Assembly: GCF_002575655.3 (NCBI RefSeq) | Contig: NC_053040.3 | Location: 358,358,267-358,422,266 of the forward strand | Source: Aegilops tauschii subsp. strangulata | Taxonomy: Eukaryota > Streptophyta > Magnoliopsida > Poales > Poaceae | DNA length: 64,000 nucleotides | Reading direction: 5' to 3' | The notes under the pieces: model-generated | The model's database searches: none | Seen by the model: the letters and a program-made list of their open reading frames with translations, nothing else | What the model was told of the DNA's origin: nothing | Made by a program: the position numbers and the translations under genes | In this document: piece after piece, positions 47,777-59,100 of the stretch | Numbering within the stretch: position 1 is the stretch's first letter | Layout: each line of letters starts with the position of its first letter

Positions 47777-48123
47777 AAATCATCAGACAATGTAAATGTG
47801 TGGTGTTCAAAAAAGAAAATGTAAAGATCTGGCAAGACAACCGGTCCCCACACGATTGGCACTCTATTTCACGCCTCGAGGTTTGGAAGGTGAGTGGCGG
47901 GGGTTATTAATCAGACACGGTTCTGTATTGGAAACCGTCAGCTATTAAGTTCACACACGGATTTTGCTACGGGAATCGTGTGTAATTCAAACTACAGTAC
48001 TCATAAATTCCGGTGACCGGCGTGTGTACTGTTCCTGTCGGTCTAGATTCTGGCCGCTAATAAATACTACCATGCTCACGTCGTCCCGCTTGCATTCTCA
48101 TCTACATCCTCCCCTCGCTCGCC

Positions 48124-48163
<40 letters not shown>

Positions 48164-48169
48164 TCTGCC
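47777..48169. other. Spacer with subterminal-like motifs and a CT microsatellite
   Basis: Contains ACGGTTCTGTATTGGAAACCGTC (inverted halves, 47920-47940) and CACACGG...CGTGTG, resembling CACTA subterminal repeats. A (CT)n tract of about 32 bp at 48127-48159 lies just before the ATG at 48170, as plant pyrimidine patches do. Confidence 0.5.
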
Positions 48170-48777
48170 ATGGCGCCGCCGGTCTTCCCACGCACCGACG
48201 AGGAGTCTCCGCCCCCGAGGAAGCTCACTCGAAGAGCAGTGACGAGTACCCCTACGTGCCGCTGGACAAGGTTGCGCCAGACCCCCCAACTTTGGATCGG
48301 TTTTGGGGCCAGTACAATCTTTGTCTATGGAAGCCGCTGCCGTCGGTTGAGAAAGCCAGGCAAGTGGTGTTCAAGAAGGAGATGACGGAGGAGGAAGCTA
48401 GGTACCAGGCGGCGTGTGAAGCCCGTGATGCCGCCTGGAAAAAGGAGGCGGTGGAGCTTTGGGGGCGGGCGCGTCGTCATGTGGATGAGGTCTACGAAGA
48501 TGGGTAATTTGCGAGGATGGTGAAAGGTGCTAGGCGCCTCATTGCTGCGTGGAGGTCGGCCGATAAGCTCCAGCGTGCCACCGACGAGGAGCTCCGATGG
48601 GCGCCAAACGAAATGGCAAGATCATTCGCGCTTGTCCGCCATCAAGAGGCAGATCGGTACGTCAAGCACTGCGAGGCGGAGGAGGTGGAGTACTGCCTCC
48701 GCGCTAGGAAGACGCCGCGCACCAGGGAGCTGCTGGCGAGGGGCTGCCGGAATACTGCCCCCAGGAGGGATTATTAG
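48170..48777 (+). pseudogene. Hypothetical charged protein, two disabling changes
   Basis: ATG 48170 starts MAPPVFPRTDEESPPP. The frame then shifts by one base at a C run (about 48211-48216) to SSDEYPYVPLDKVAPDPPTL and a long Glu/Arg/Trp-rich segment (WGQYNLCLWKPL, EARYQAACEARDAAWKKEA). A TAA at 48505-48507 interrupts, but the same frame goes on (FARMVKGARRLIAAWRSAD ... RTRELLARGCRNTA) to TAG 48775-48777. Restoration is not possible with one change, so it is a relic. Codon GC at third positions is high, unlike its AT-rich flanks. The family is unknown to me; it could be an accessory gene of the CACTA-like element. Confidence 0.5.
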
Positions 48778-49151
48778 TTTTAGTATTTTTCGTTTTCAAT
48801 TTTATGCACTGTACCTAGTAGTTAAGTATCATCACGTATATGTGATGATATTATATATATTCCATGATGAACTAATGAATAATTATAATATATATATATA
48901 TATTATGAATTCCATTTTCTATCTGTTTGTATACTAATTTCAATCTAGCTGTTATCATCCACATATACGAAATGGAAAGCGTATATACACACATTGAAAC
49001 AGAACATATAAGAATGGAAAACAGAGTACACACATTGAAACAGAGCAATAAACAAAGCAATACTATGATTGTTGTGAATACATAGCTATCCACATTGAAA
49101 CGACTCAACAAAATAAAACGCGTCCATGAGACCATGACCAGCAGCCCTTGC
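48778..49151. other. AT-rich convergent intergenic spacer
   Basis: Lies between the 3' ends of two tail-to-tail ORFs. It has an AT dinucleotide run near 48890 and two copies of ACACACATTGAAACAGA (48990 and 49030). No gene. Confidence 0.45.
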
Positions 49152-49792
49152 CTATAGTAGCTCTTGGCTCTGCCTAAACTCATGCAGGCGTTCGTCCAAG
49201 CGGTCCACACGCTCGTGGTACATCTGGCGCGCGATCTCGAGCTCCAAGTTGGCTATTTCATCGGAGATCACCAACTCGAGGATGTGACGGCCATGTTTCT
49301 CTACTGCGCCCAGGTGGACACCTGGGCCAAGGAGGCGGTCGAGCCTACCGACCAGCGTGTTGGCATCGAGCGGGCAACGGACAAGGAGAACGGCGCGGCG
49401 GGCGTCCGGTGCAAGTACGATGCGGCCGGCCTCTGGTGCAAGTACGGCGCAGAGGGCCCCTGCCCACTCCTAGCGAGGAATGGGGGTACTGACGGGGCGC
49501 GTACCCAGCTGCGACGCCCTGTCGACAGCAGGCAAGCACCGATGGATCTGCTCTGCTGTGCGGCACGCCGTGCCTCTCGCTCTACGGCGCTCCAATGGTC
49601 TCGCCGTGTGGCGAGCCGGAGCCTATTAGCGCGGACGCGCCTAGCTTGCTCTGCGGTGCGCCATCGATCATGTTGCGCGGCGAGCTGCAGCCTCTCGGCG
49701 CTGACATACCTATCTTGTTGCGCGGCGCTGAAGCGCCATGTGCCAAGGGTCTGCTCAACCCTGGCGATGACGCGCATCACGGCTTCGTCCAT
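49152..49792 (-). pseudogene. Coiled-coil ORF of unknown function, frameshifted
   Basis: Minus strand from 49792: MDEAVMRVIARVEQTLG, then Arg/Ala-rich amphipathic sequence (RLQLAAQHDRWRTAEQARR). In the middle the protein-like signal moves to another frame (VLAPEAGRIVLAPDARRAV, then HILELVISDEIANLELEIA) and ends with RLDERLHEFRQSQELL and TAG 49152-49154. The frame change near 49450-49550 makes it a relic. The N-terminal side may run into the region removed or covered by copia element B. It faces the ORF at 48170-48777 tail to tail. Confidence 0.45.
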
Positions 49793-49832
49793 CGCGTTGT
49801 CGGGGAGCGCCTCGGGCTCGACGGGCCGTGGC

Positions 49833-51570
49833 TGAAGGAAATATGCCCTAGAGGCAATAATAAAGTTGTTATTTATATTTCCTTATATAATGATAAATGT
49901 TTATTATTCATGCTAGAATTGTATTAACCGGAAACTTAGTACATGTGTGAATACATAGACAAACAAAATGTCCCTAGTATGCCTCTACTTGACTAGCTCG
50001 TTAATCAAAGATGGTTAAGTTTCCTAGCCATAGACATGTGTTGTCATTTGATGAACAGGATCACATCATTAGGAGAATGATGTGATGGACAAGACCCATT
50101 CGTTAGCTTAGCATTATGATCATTACAGTTTCATTGCTATCGCTTTCTTCACGACTTATACATGTTCCTATGACTATGAGATTATGCAACTCCCGAATAC
50201 CAGAGGAACACTCTGTGTGCTATCAAACGTCACAATGTAACTGGGTGATTATAAAGATGCTCTACAGGTGTCTCCGATGATGTTTGTTGAGTTGGCATAG
50301 ATCAAGATTAGGATTTGTCACTCCGATTGTCGAAGAGGTATCTCTGGGCCCTCTCGGTAATGCACATCACTATAAGCCTTGCAAGCAATGTGACTAATGA
50401 GTTAGTTGCGGGATGATGCATTACGGAACGAGTAAAGAGACTTGCCGGTAACGAGATTGAACTAGGTATGGTGATACCGACGATCGAATCTCGGGCAAGT
50501 AACATACCGATGACAAAGGGAACAACGTATGTTGTTATGCGGTTTGACCGATAAAGATCTTCATAGAATATGCTGGAGCCAATATGAGCATCCAGGTTCC
50601 GCTATTGGTTATTGACCAAAAATGAGTCTCGGTCATGTCTACATAGTTCTCGAACCCGTAGGGTCCGCACGCTTAACGTTTGGTGACGATCGGTATTATG
50701 AGTTTATGTGTTTTGATGTACCGAAGGTAGTTCGGAGTCCCGGATGTGATCACGGGCATGACGGGGAGTCTCGAAATGGTTGAGACATAAAGATTGATAT
50801 ATTGGACGACTATATTCGGACACCAGAAGTGTTCCGAGTGATTTCGGATAAAATCGGAGTGCCTGAGGGGTTACCGGAACCCCCCGGGGAAGTATTGTGC
50901 CTTAGTGGGCCTTAGGGGAGAGAGAGGGCAGCAGCCCAGGAGGTGGCGCCCCCCCAAGGGGAGTCCGAATTGGACTAGGGGAGGGGGGCACAGCCCCTCT
51001 TTCCCTCTCCCTCTCCCTCTCCTTCCTCCCCCCTTCCTCCTCCTAGTTGGACTAGGAAAGGAGGAGTCCTACTCCTACTAGGAGGAGGACTCCTCCCCTC
51101 ATGGCGCGCCCAAGGGCCGGCCGGCCTCCCCCTTGATCCTTTATATACGGGGGAAGGGGGGCACCCTAGAACACACAAGTTGACATTGTTTAGCCGTGTG
51201 CGGTGCCACCCTCCACAGATTTCCACCTCGGTCATATCGTTGTAGTGCTTAGGCGAAGCCCTGTGTCGGTAACTTCATCAACACCGTCATCACGCTGTCG
51301 TGCTGACGGAACTCTCCCGCGACCTCAACTGGATCAAGAGTTCGTGGGACATCGCCGAGCTGAACGTGTGCACGTCGCGGAGGCGCCATGCTTTCGGTAC
51401 TAGGATCGGTTGAATCGCGAAGACGTTCGACTACATCAACCGCGTCACTTGACGCTTCCACTTACGGTCTACGAGGGTACGTAGACAACACTCTCCCCTC
51501 TCGTTGTTATGCATCACCATGATCTTGCGTGTGCGTAGGAATTTTTTTTACATTAGTGCATTCCCCAACA
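49833..51570 (+). repeat. 5' LTR of copia element B
   Basis: 1738 bp, TGAAGGAAATATGCCC ... TTCCCCAACA. Shares order and many blocks with the LTRs of A and C read in reverse (ATGCCCTAGAGGCAATAAT, GACGATCGAATCTCGGGCAA). Core promoter TTTATATAC at 51140-51148. Followed by GTGGTATCCGAGC, the PBS. Its 3' LTR lies beyond the window. Confidence 0.93.
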
Positions 51571-54413
51571 GTGGTATCCGAGCTAGGTTTATGCGTAGAT
51601 GTTATATGCACGAGTAGAACACAAATGAGTTGTGGGAGATAATAGTCATACTGCTTACCAGCATGTCATACTTTGAATCGGCGGTATTGTTGGATGAAGT
51701 GGCCAGGACCGACATTACGCGTACGCTTAGGCGAGACTGGTTCTACCGACGTGCTTCGCACACAGGTGGCTGGCGGGTGTCAGTTTCTCCAACTTTAGTT
51801 GAATCGAGTGTGGCTACGCCCGGTCCTTGTTGAAGGTTAAAACAACACATACTTGATGAAAAATCGTTGTGGTTTTGATGCGTAGGTAAGAACGGTTCTT
51901 GCTCAGCCCGTAGCAGCCACGTAAAACTTGCAACAACAAAGTAGATGACGTCTAACTTGTTTTTGCAGGGCATGTTGTGATGTGATATGGTCAAGAAGTG
52001 ATGAGATATAAATTGTTGTATGAGATGATCATGTTTTGTTAAAGTTATCGGCAACTGGCAGGAGCCTTATGGTTGTCTCTTTATTGCATAAGATGCAAGT
52101 GCCATGTAATTGCTTTACTTTATCGCTATGCGATAGCAATAGTTGCAAAAGCAATACCTGGTGAGACGACCATGTGATGACACGTTGATAAAAGATCAAG
52201 ATGATGGAGATCATGGTGTCATGCCGGTAACAATGGAGATCATGACAGTACTTTGGAGATGGAGATCAAAAGCACAAGATGATGATGGCCATATCATGTC
52301 ACATGTTTTGATTGCATGTGATGTTTATCTTTTATACATCTTATTTTGCTTTGTTCGGCGGTAGCTTTATAAGATGATCCCTTACTTAAATTTCAAGGTA
52401 TAAGTGTTCTCCCTGAGCATGCACCGTTGCGACAGTTCTTCGTGCTGAGACACCACGTGATGATCAGGTGTGATAAGCTCTACGTTCACATACAATGGGT
52501 GCAAGCCAGTTTTGCACACGCAGAATACTTGGGTTAAACTTGACGAGCCTAGCATATGCAGATATGGCCTCGGAACACTGTGACTGAAAGGTCGAGCGTA
52601 AATCATATAGTAGATATGATCAACATAGTGATGTTCACCATTGAAAACTACTCCATCTCACGTGATGATCGGACATGGTTTAGTTGATATGGATCATGTG
52701 ATCATTTAGATGACTAGAGGGATGTCTATCTAAGTGGGAATTCTTAAGTAATATGATTAATTGAACTTTAATCTATCATGAACTTAGTCCTGATAGTATT
52801 TGCATAACTATGTTGTAGATCAATAGCTCACGATGTAGCTCCCCATTTATTTTTGATATGTTCCTAGAGAAAAATAAGTTGAAAGATGATAGTAGCAATG
52901 ATGCAGACTTGGTCCGTGATCTGAGGATTATCCTCATTGCTGCACAGAAGAATTATGTCCTTGATGCACCGCTAGGTGATAGACATATTGCAGGAGCAGA
53001 TGCAGACGTTATGAACATTTGACAAAGCTCGGTATAATGACTACTTGATAGTTTAAGTGCACCATGCTTTACGGCTTAGAACCGGGACTTCAAAAATGTT
53101 TTGAACGCCACGGAGCATATAAGATGTTCCAAGAGTTGAAATTGGTATTTCATACTCATGCCCGTGTCAAGAGGTATGATACCTCTAACAGTACTTTGCC
53201 TACAAGATGGAGGAGAATAGCTCAACCAGTGAGCATGTGCTTAGATTGTCTGGGTACTAAAATTGCTTGAATCAAGTGGGAGTTAGTCTTCCAGATAAGA
53301 TAGTAATTGACAAAGTTCTCTAGTCACTATCACCAAGTTACTAGAACTTCGTGATGAACTATAATATGCAAGGGATGACGAAAGTAATTCCCAGCTCTTC
53401 GCGATGCTGAAATCGGCAAAGGTAGAAATCAGGAAAGAGCATCAAATGTTGATGGTTTACAAGACCACTAGTTTCAAGAAAAGGGCAAAGGAATAGAAAG
53501 GGAACTTCAAGAAAGAATGACAAACAAGTTGTCACTCCCGTGAAGAAACCCAAAGCTAGACTCAAGCCTGAAACTGAGTGCTTCTACTGCAAAGGAAATG
53601 GTCACTGGAAGTGGAACTGCACCTAGATACTTGGCAGATAAGAAGGATGGCAAAGTGAAAAAGGTATATTTGACATACATGTTATTGATGTGTACTTTAG
53701 TAGTGTTTATAGAAACCCCTCGGTATTTGATACTAGTTCAGTTGCTAAGAGTAGTAACTCGAAACAAGAGTTGCAAAATAAACAGAGGCTAGTTAAGGGC
53801 GAGGTGAGGATGTGTGTTGGAAATGATTCCAAGGATGATAAGGTCACCATCACACACCCCCTTTACCTTCGGGATTAGTGTTGAACCTAAAATAAATGTT
53901 ATTTGGTGTTTGCGTTGATCATGAATATGATTAGATCATATTTATTGCAATACGGTTATTCATTTAAGTCAAAGAATAATTGTTGTTCTGTTTACATGAA
54001 TAAAACCTTCTATGGTCATACACTCAAAATAAATGGTTTATTGAATCTCGATCGTGTTGATACACATATTCATAATATTGATGCCAAAAGATGCAAAGTT
54101 GATAATGATAGTGCAACATATTTGTGGCACTGCCGTTTAGGTCATATTGGTGTAAAGCGCATGAAGAAACTCCATGCTGATGGGCTTTTGGAATCATTTG
54201 ATTATGAATCACTTGATGCTTGCGAACCATGCCTCATGGGCAAGATGACTAAGACTCCGTTCTCCGGAACAATGGAGCAAGACACTGAACTTTTGTAAAT
54301 AATACATACCGATGTATGCGGTCCAATGAGTGTTGAGGCTCACGACGGGTATCATTGTTTTCTGACCTTCATAGATGATTTGAGCAGATATGTGTATATC
54401 TACTTGATGAAAC
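51571..54413 (+). pseudogene. Copia element B leader, gag, protease and integrase N-terminus (decayed)
   Basis: The untranslated leader runs to about 52850. Then gag remnants: FLEKNKLKDDS, RDLRIILIAAQKNYVLDAPLG, knuckle ETECFYCKGNGHWK (about 53570). Then protease remnants and a better-preserved integrase zinc domain (LWHCRLGHIGVKRMKKLHADG, about 54118-54185; CEPCLMGKM). The catalytic HTDVCGPM keeps Asp here (about 54308). Several stops and frameshifts. Interrupted at 54413 by element C just after SRYVYIYLMK; the frame resumes at 63158. Confidence 0.9.
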
Positions 54414-56110
54414 TGTTGGGGATCGTTGCAGAATTTTAAAATTTTCTACGCATCACCAAGATCCATCTATGGAGTTTACTAGCAACGAGAAGGAAGGAGT
54501 GCATCTACATACCCTTGTAGATCGCGAGCGGAAGCGTTCAAGTGAACGGGGTTGATGGAGTCGTACTCGTCGTGATCCAAATCACCGATGACCGAGCGCC
54601 GAACGGACGGCACCTCCGCGTTCAACAAACGTACGGAGCAGCGACGTCTCCTCCTTCTTGATCCAGCAAGGGGGAAGGAGAGGTTGATGGAGATCCAGCA
54701 GCACGACGGCGTGGTGGTGGAAGTAGCGGGAATCCCGGCAGGGCTTCGCCAAGCACAAGCGGGAGAGAGAGGTGTCACGGGAGGGAGAGGGAGGCGCCAG
54801 GGGCTGTGGTACTGCTGCCCTCCCTCCCCCCCTTTATATAGGACCCTTGGGGGGCGCCGGCTCTGGGATCCCATCTACAGGGGGGCGGCGGCCAGGGGGG
54901 GAAACTTCCCCCCCCCCCAAGTCAGGTGGGGCGCCCCCCACCCCAGGGTTTCCAACCCTAGGCGCAGGGGGAGGCCCATGGGGGGCGCACGAGCCCACCA
55001 GGGGCTGGTTCCCCTCCCACTTCAGCCCATGGGGCCCTCCGGGATAGGTGGCCCCACCCGGTGGGCCCCTGGGACCCTTCCGGTGGTCCCGGTACAATAC
55101 CGATAACCCCCGAAACTTTCCCGGTGGCCGAAACTGGACTTCCTATATATAATTCTTCACCTCCGGACCATTCCGGAACTCCTCGTGACGTCCGGGATCT
55201 CATCCGGGACTCCGAACAACTTTCAGGTTTCCGCATACTAATATCTCTACAACCCTAGCATCACCGAACCTTAAGTGTGTAGACCCTACGGGTTCGGGAG
55301 ACATGCAGACATGACCGAGACGGCTCTCCGGTCAATAACCAACAGCGGGATCTGGATACCCATGTTGGCTCCCACATGTTCCACGATGATCTCATCGGAT
55401 GAACCACGATGTCGAGGATTCAATCAATCCTGTATACAATTCCCTTTGTCAATCGGTATGTTACTTGCCCGAGATTCGATCGTCGGTATCCCAATACCTT
55501 GTTCAATCTCGTTACCGGCAAGTCTCTTTACTCGTACCCTAATGCATGATCCCGTGGCTAACTCCTTAGTCACATTGAGCTCATTATGATGATGCATTAC
55601 CGAGTGGGCCCAGTCATACGGAGTGACAAATCCCAGTCTCGATCCGTGCCAACTTAACAGACACTTTCGGAGATACCCGTTGTGCACCTTTATAGTCACC
55701 CAGTTACGTTGTGACGTTTGGTACACCCAAAGCACTCCTACGGTATCCGGGAGTTGCACGATCTCATGGTCTAAGGAAAAGATACTTGACATTGGAAAAG
55801 CTCTAGCAAACGAACTACACGATCTTTTATGCTATGCTTAGGATTGGGTCTTGTCCATCACATCATTCTCCTAATGATGTGATCCCGTTATCAATGACAT
55901 CCAATGTCCATAGTCAGGAAACCATGACTATCTGTTGATCAACGAGCTAGTCAACTAGAGGCTTACTAGGGACACATTGTGGTCTATGTATTCACACATG
56001 TATTACGATTTCCGGATAACACAGTTATAGCATGAACAATAGACAATTATCATGAACAAAGAAATATAATAATAACCATTTATTATTGCCTCTAGGGCAT
56101 ATTTCCAACA
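54414..56110 (-). repeat. 3' LTR of copia element C
   Basis: 1697 bp. Lacks 13 bp present in the partner (near 55613). TATA box on the minus strand at about 54833-54840. Confidence 0.95.
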
Positions 56111-56142
56111 GTCTCCCACTTGCACTAGAGTCAATAATCTAG

Positions 56143-59100
56143 TTACATTGTGACGAATCGAACACCCATAGAGTTTTGGTGTTGATCATGTTTTGCTCTA
56201 GGGAGAGGTTTAGTCAACGGATCTGCTACATTCAGGTCCGTATGTACTTTACAAATATCTATGTCTCCATTTTGAACACTTTCACGAATGGAGTTGAAGC
56301 GACGCTTGATATGCCTGGTCTTCCTATGAAACCTGGGCTCCTTGGCAAGGGCAATAGCTCCAGTGTTGTCACAGAAGAGAGTCATCGGGCCCGACGCATT
56401 GGGAATCACCCCTAGGTCGGTAATGAACTCCTTCATCCAGATTGCTTCTTGCGCTGCCTCTGAGGCTGCCATGTACTCCGCTTCACATGTAGATCCCGCC
56501 ACGACGCTTTGCTTGCAACTGCACCAGCTTACTGCCCCTCCATTCAAAATATACACGTATCCGGTTTGTGACTTAGAGTCATCCAGATCTGTGTCGAAGC
56601 TAGCATCGACGTAACCCTTTACGACGAGCTCTTCGTCACCTCCATAAACGAGAAACATATCCTTAGTCCTCTTCTGGTACTTTAGGATATTCTTGACCGC
56701 TGTCCAGTGTTCCATGCCGGGATTACTTTGGTACCTTCCTACCAAACTTACGGCAAGGTTTACATCAGGTCTGGTACACAGCATGGCATACATAATAGAC
56801 CCTATGGCCGAGGCATAGGGGATGACACTCATCTTTTCTCTATCTTCTGCCGTGGTCGGGCATTGAGCCGTGCTCAATTGCACACCTTGCAATACAGGCA
56901 AGAACCCCTTCTTGGACTGATCCATGTTGAACTTCTTCAATATCTTTTCAAGGTACGTACTCTGTGAAAGACCAATGAGGCGTCTTGATCTATCTCTATA
57001 GATCTTGATGCCTAATATATAAGCAGCTTCTCCAAGGTCCTTCATTGAAAAACACTTATTCAAATAGGCCTTTATACTTTCCAAGAATTCTATATCATTT
57101 CCGATCAATAGTATGTCATCCACATATAATAAGAGAAATGCTACAGAGCTCCCACTCACTTTCTTGTAAACACAGGCTTCTCCATAAGTCTGTGTAAAAC
57201 CAAACGCTTTGATCATCTCATCAAAACGAATGTTCCAACTCCGAGATGCTTGCACCAGCCCATAGATGGAGCGCTGGAGCTTGCATACCTTGTTAGCATT
57301 CTTAGGATCGACAAAACCTTCCGGCTGCATCATATACAATTCTTCCTTAAGAAAGCCGTTAAGGAATGCCGTTTTGACGTCCATTTGCCATATCTCATAA
57401 TCATAGAATGCGGAAATTGCTAACATGATTTGGATGGACTTCAGCTTCGCTACGGGTGAGAAAGTCTCATCGTAGTCAACCCCTTGAACTTGTCGATAAC
57501 CCTTAGCGACAAGTCGAGCCTTATAGATGGTCACATTACCATCCGCGTCTGTCTTCTTCTTAAAGATCCATTTATTTTCTATGGCTCGCCGATCATCGGG
57601 CAAGTCAGTCAAAGTCCATACTTCGTTTTCATACATGGATCCTATCTCGGATTTCATGGCTTCTAGCCATTTGTCGGAATCCGGGCCCGCCATCGCTTCT
57701 TCATAGTTCGAAGGTTCACCGTTGTCTAACAACATGATTTCCAGGACAGGGTTTCCGTACCACTCTGGTGCGGAACGTGTCCTTGTGGACCTACGAAGTT
57801 CAGCAGTAACTTGATCCGAAGCTTCATGATCATCATCATTAACTTCCTCCCCAGTCGGTGTTGGCACCACAGGAACATCTTCCCGCGCTGCGCTACTCTC
57901 CGGTTCGGAAGGGGTGACTATCACCTCATCAAGTTCCACTTTCCTCCCACTCACTTCTTTTGAGAGAAATTCTTTCTTCAGAAAGGACCCGTTCTTGGCA
58001 ACAAAGATTTTGCCTTCGGATCTGAGGTAGAAGGTATACCCAATGGTTTCCTTAGGGTATCCTATGAAGACGCATTTTTCCGACTTGGGTTCGAGCTTTT
58101 CAGGTTGAAGTTTCTTGACATAAGCATTGCATCCCCAAACTTTTAGAAACGACAGCTTAGGTTTCTTCCCAAACCATAATCCATACGGTGTCGTCTCAAC
58201 GGATTTCGACGGAGCCCTATTTAAAGTGAATGCGGCAGTCTCTAAAGCATAGCCCCAAAATGAGAGCGGTAGATCGGTAAGAGACATCATAGATCGCACC
58301 ATATCCAATAGAGTGCGATTACAACGTTCGGACACACCATTTCGCTGAGGTGTTCCAGGCGGCGTGAGTTGTGAAACGATTCCACATTTCCTTAAGTGCA
58401 TACCAAATTCATGACTTAAATATTCTCCTCCACGATCTGATCGTAGGAACTTTATTTTCCTGTCACGTTGATTCTCAACCTCACTCTGAAATTCCTTGAA
58501 CTTTTCAAAGGTCCCAGACTTGTGTTTCATTAGGTAGACATACCCATATCTACTTAAGTCATCAGTGAGAGTGAGAACATAATGATAGCCACCGCGAGCC
58601 TCAACACTCATTGGACCGCACACATTGGTATGTATGATTTCCAATAAGTTGGTTGCTCGCTCCATTGTTCCGGAGAACGGAGTCTTGGTCATCTTACCCA
58701 TGAGGCATGGTTCGCACGTGTCAAATGATTCGTAATCAAGAGACTCCAAAAGTCCATCTGCATGGAGCTTCTTCATGCGCTTGACACCAATGTGACCAAG
58801 GCGGCAGTGCCACAAGTATGTGGGACTATCGTTATCAACTTTACACCTTTTGGTATTCACACTATGAATATGTGTAACATCACGTTCGAGATTCATTAAG
58901 AATAAACCATTGACCAGCGGGGCATGACCATAAAACATATCTCTCATATAAATAGAACAACCATTATTCTCGGATTTAAATGAGTAGCCATCTCGAATTA
59001 AACAAGATCCTGATACAATGTTCATGCTCAAAGCTGGCACTAAATAACAATTATTGAGGTTTAAAACTAATCCCGTAGGTAAATGCAGAGGTAGCATGCC

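Larger units (their letters stand above)
42466..49832. mobile_element. Candidate CACTA-type element, one end visible
   Basis: Starts CACTGGTACAACGAGG immediately after gypsy element 2 sequence (flank TAT). The next 150 bp contain ACCGTC/GACGGT-type motifs that recur in both orientations (ACGGTTCTG and GAAACCGTC near 47920-47945), as expected of CACTA subterminal repeats. The other terminus is not found before copia element B begins at 49833, and no transposase was recognised. The assignment rests on the terminal CACT, the 3 bp flank and repeat structure. Confidence 0.5.

Noticed and set aside
54414..56110. Solo LTR
   Set aside because: A partner at 61446-63152 with matching target duplications shows a full element.
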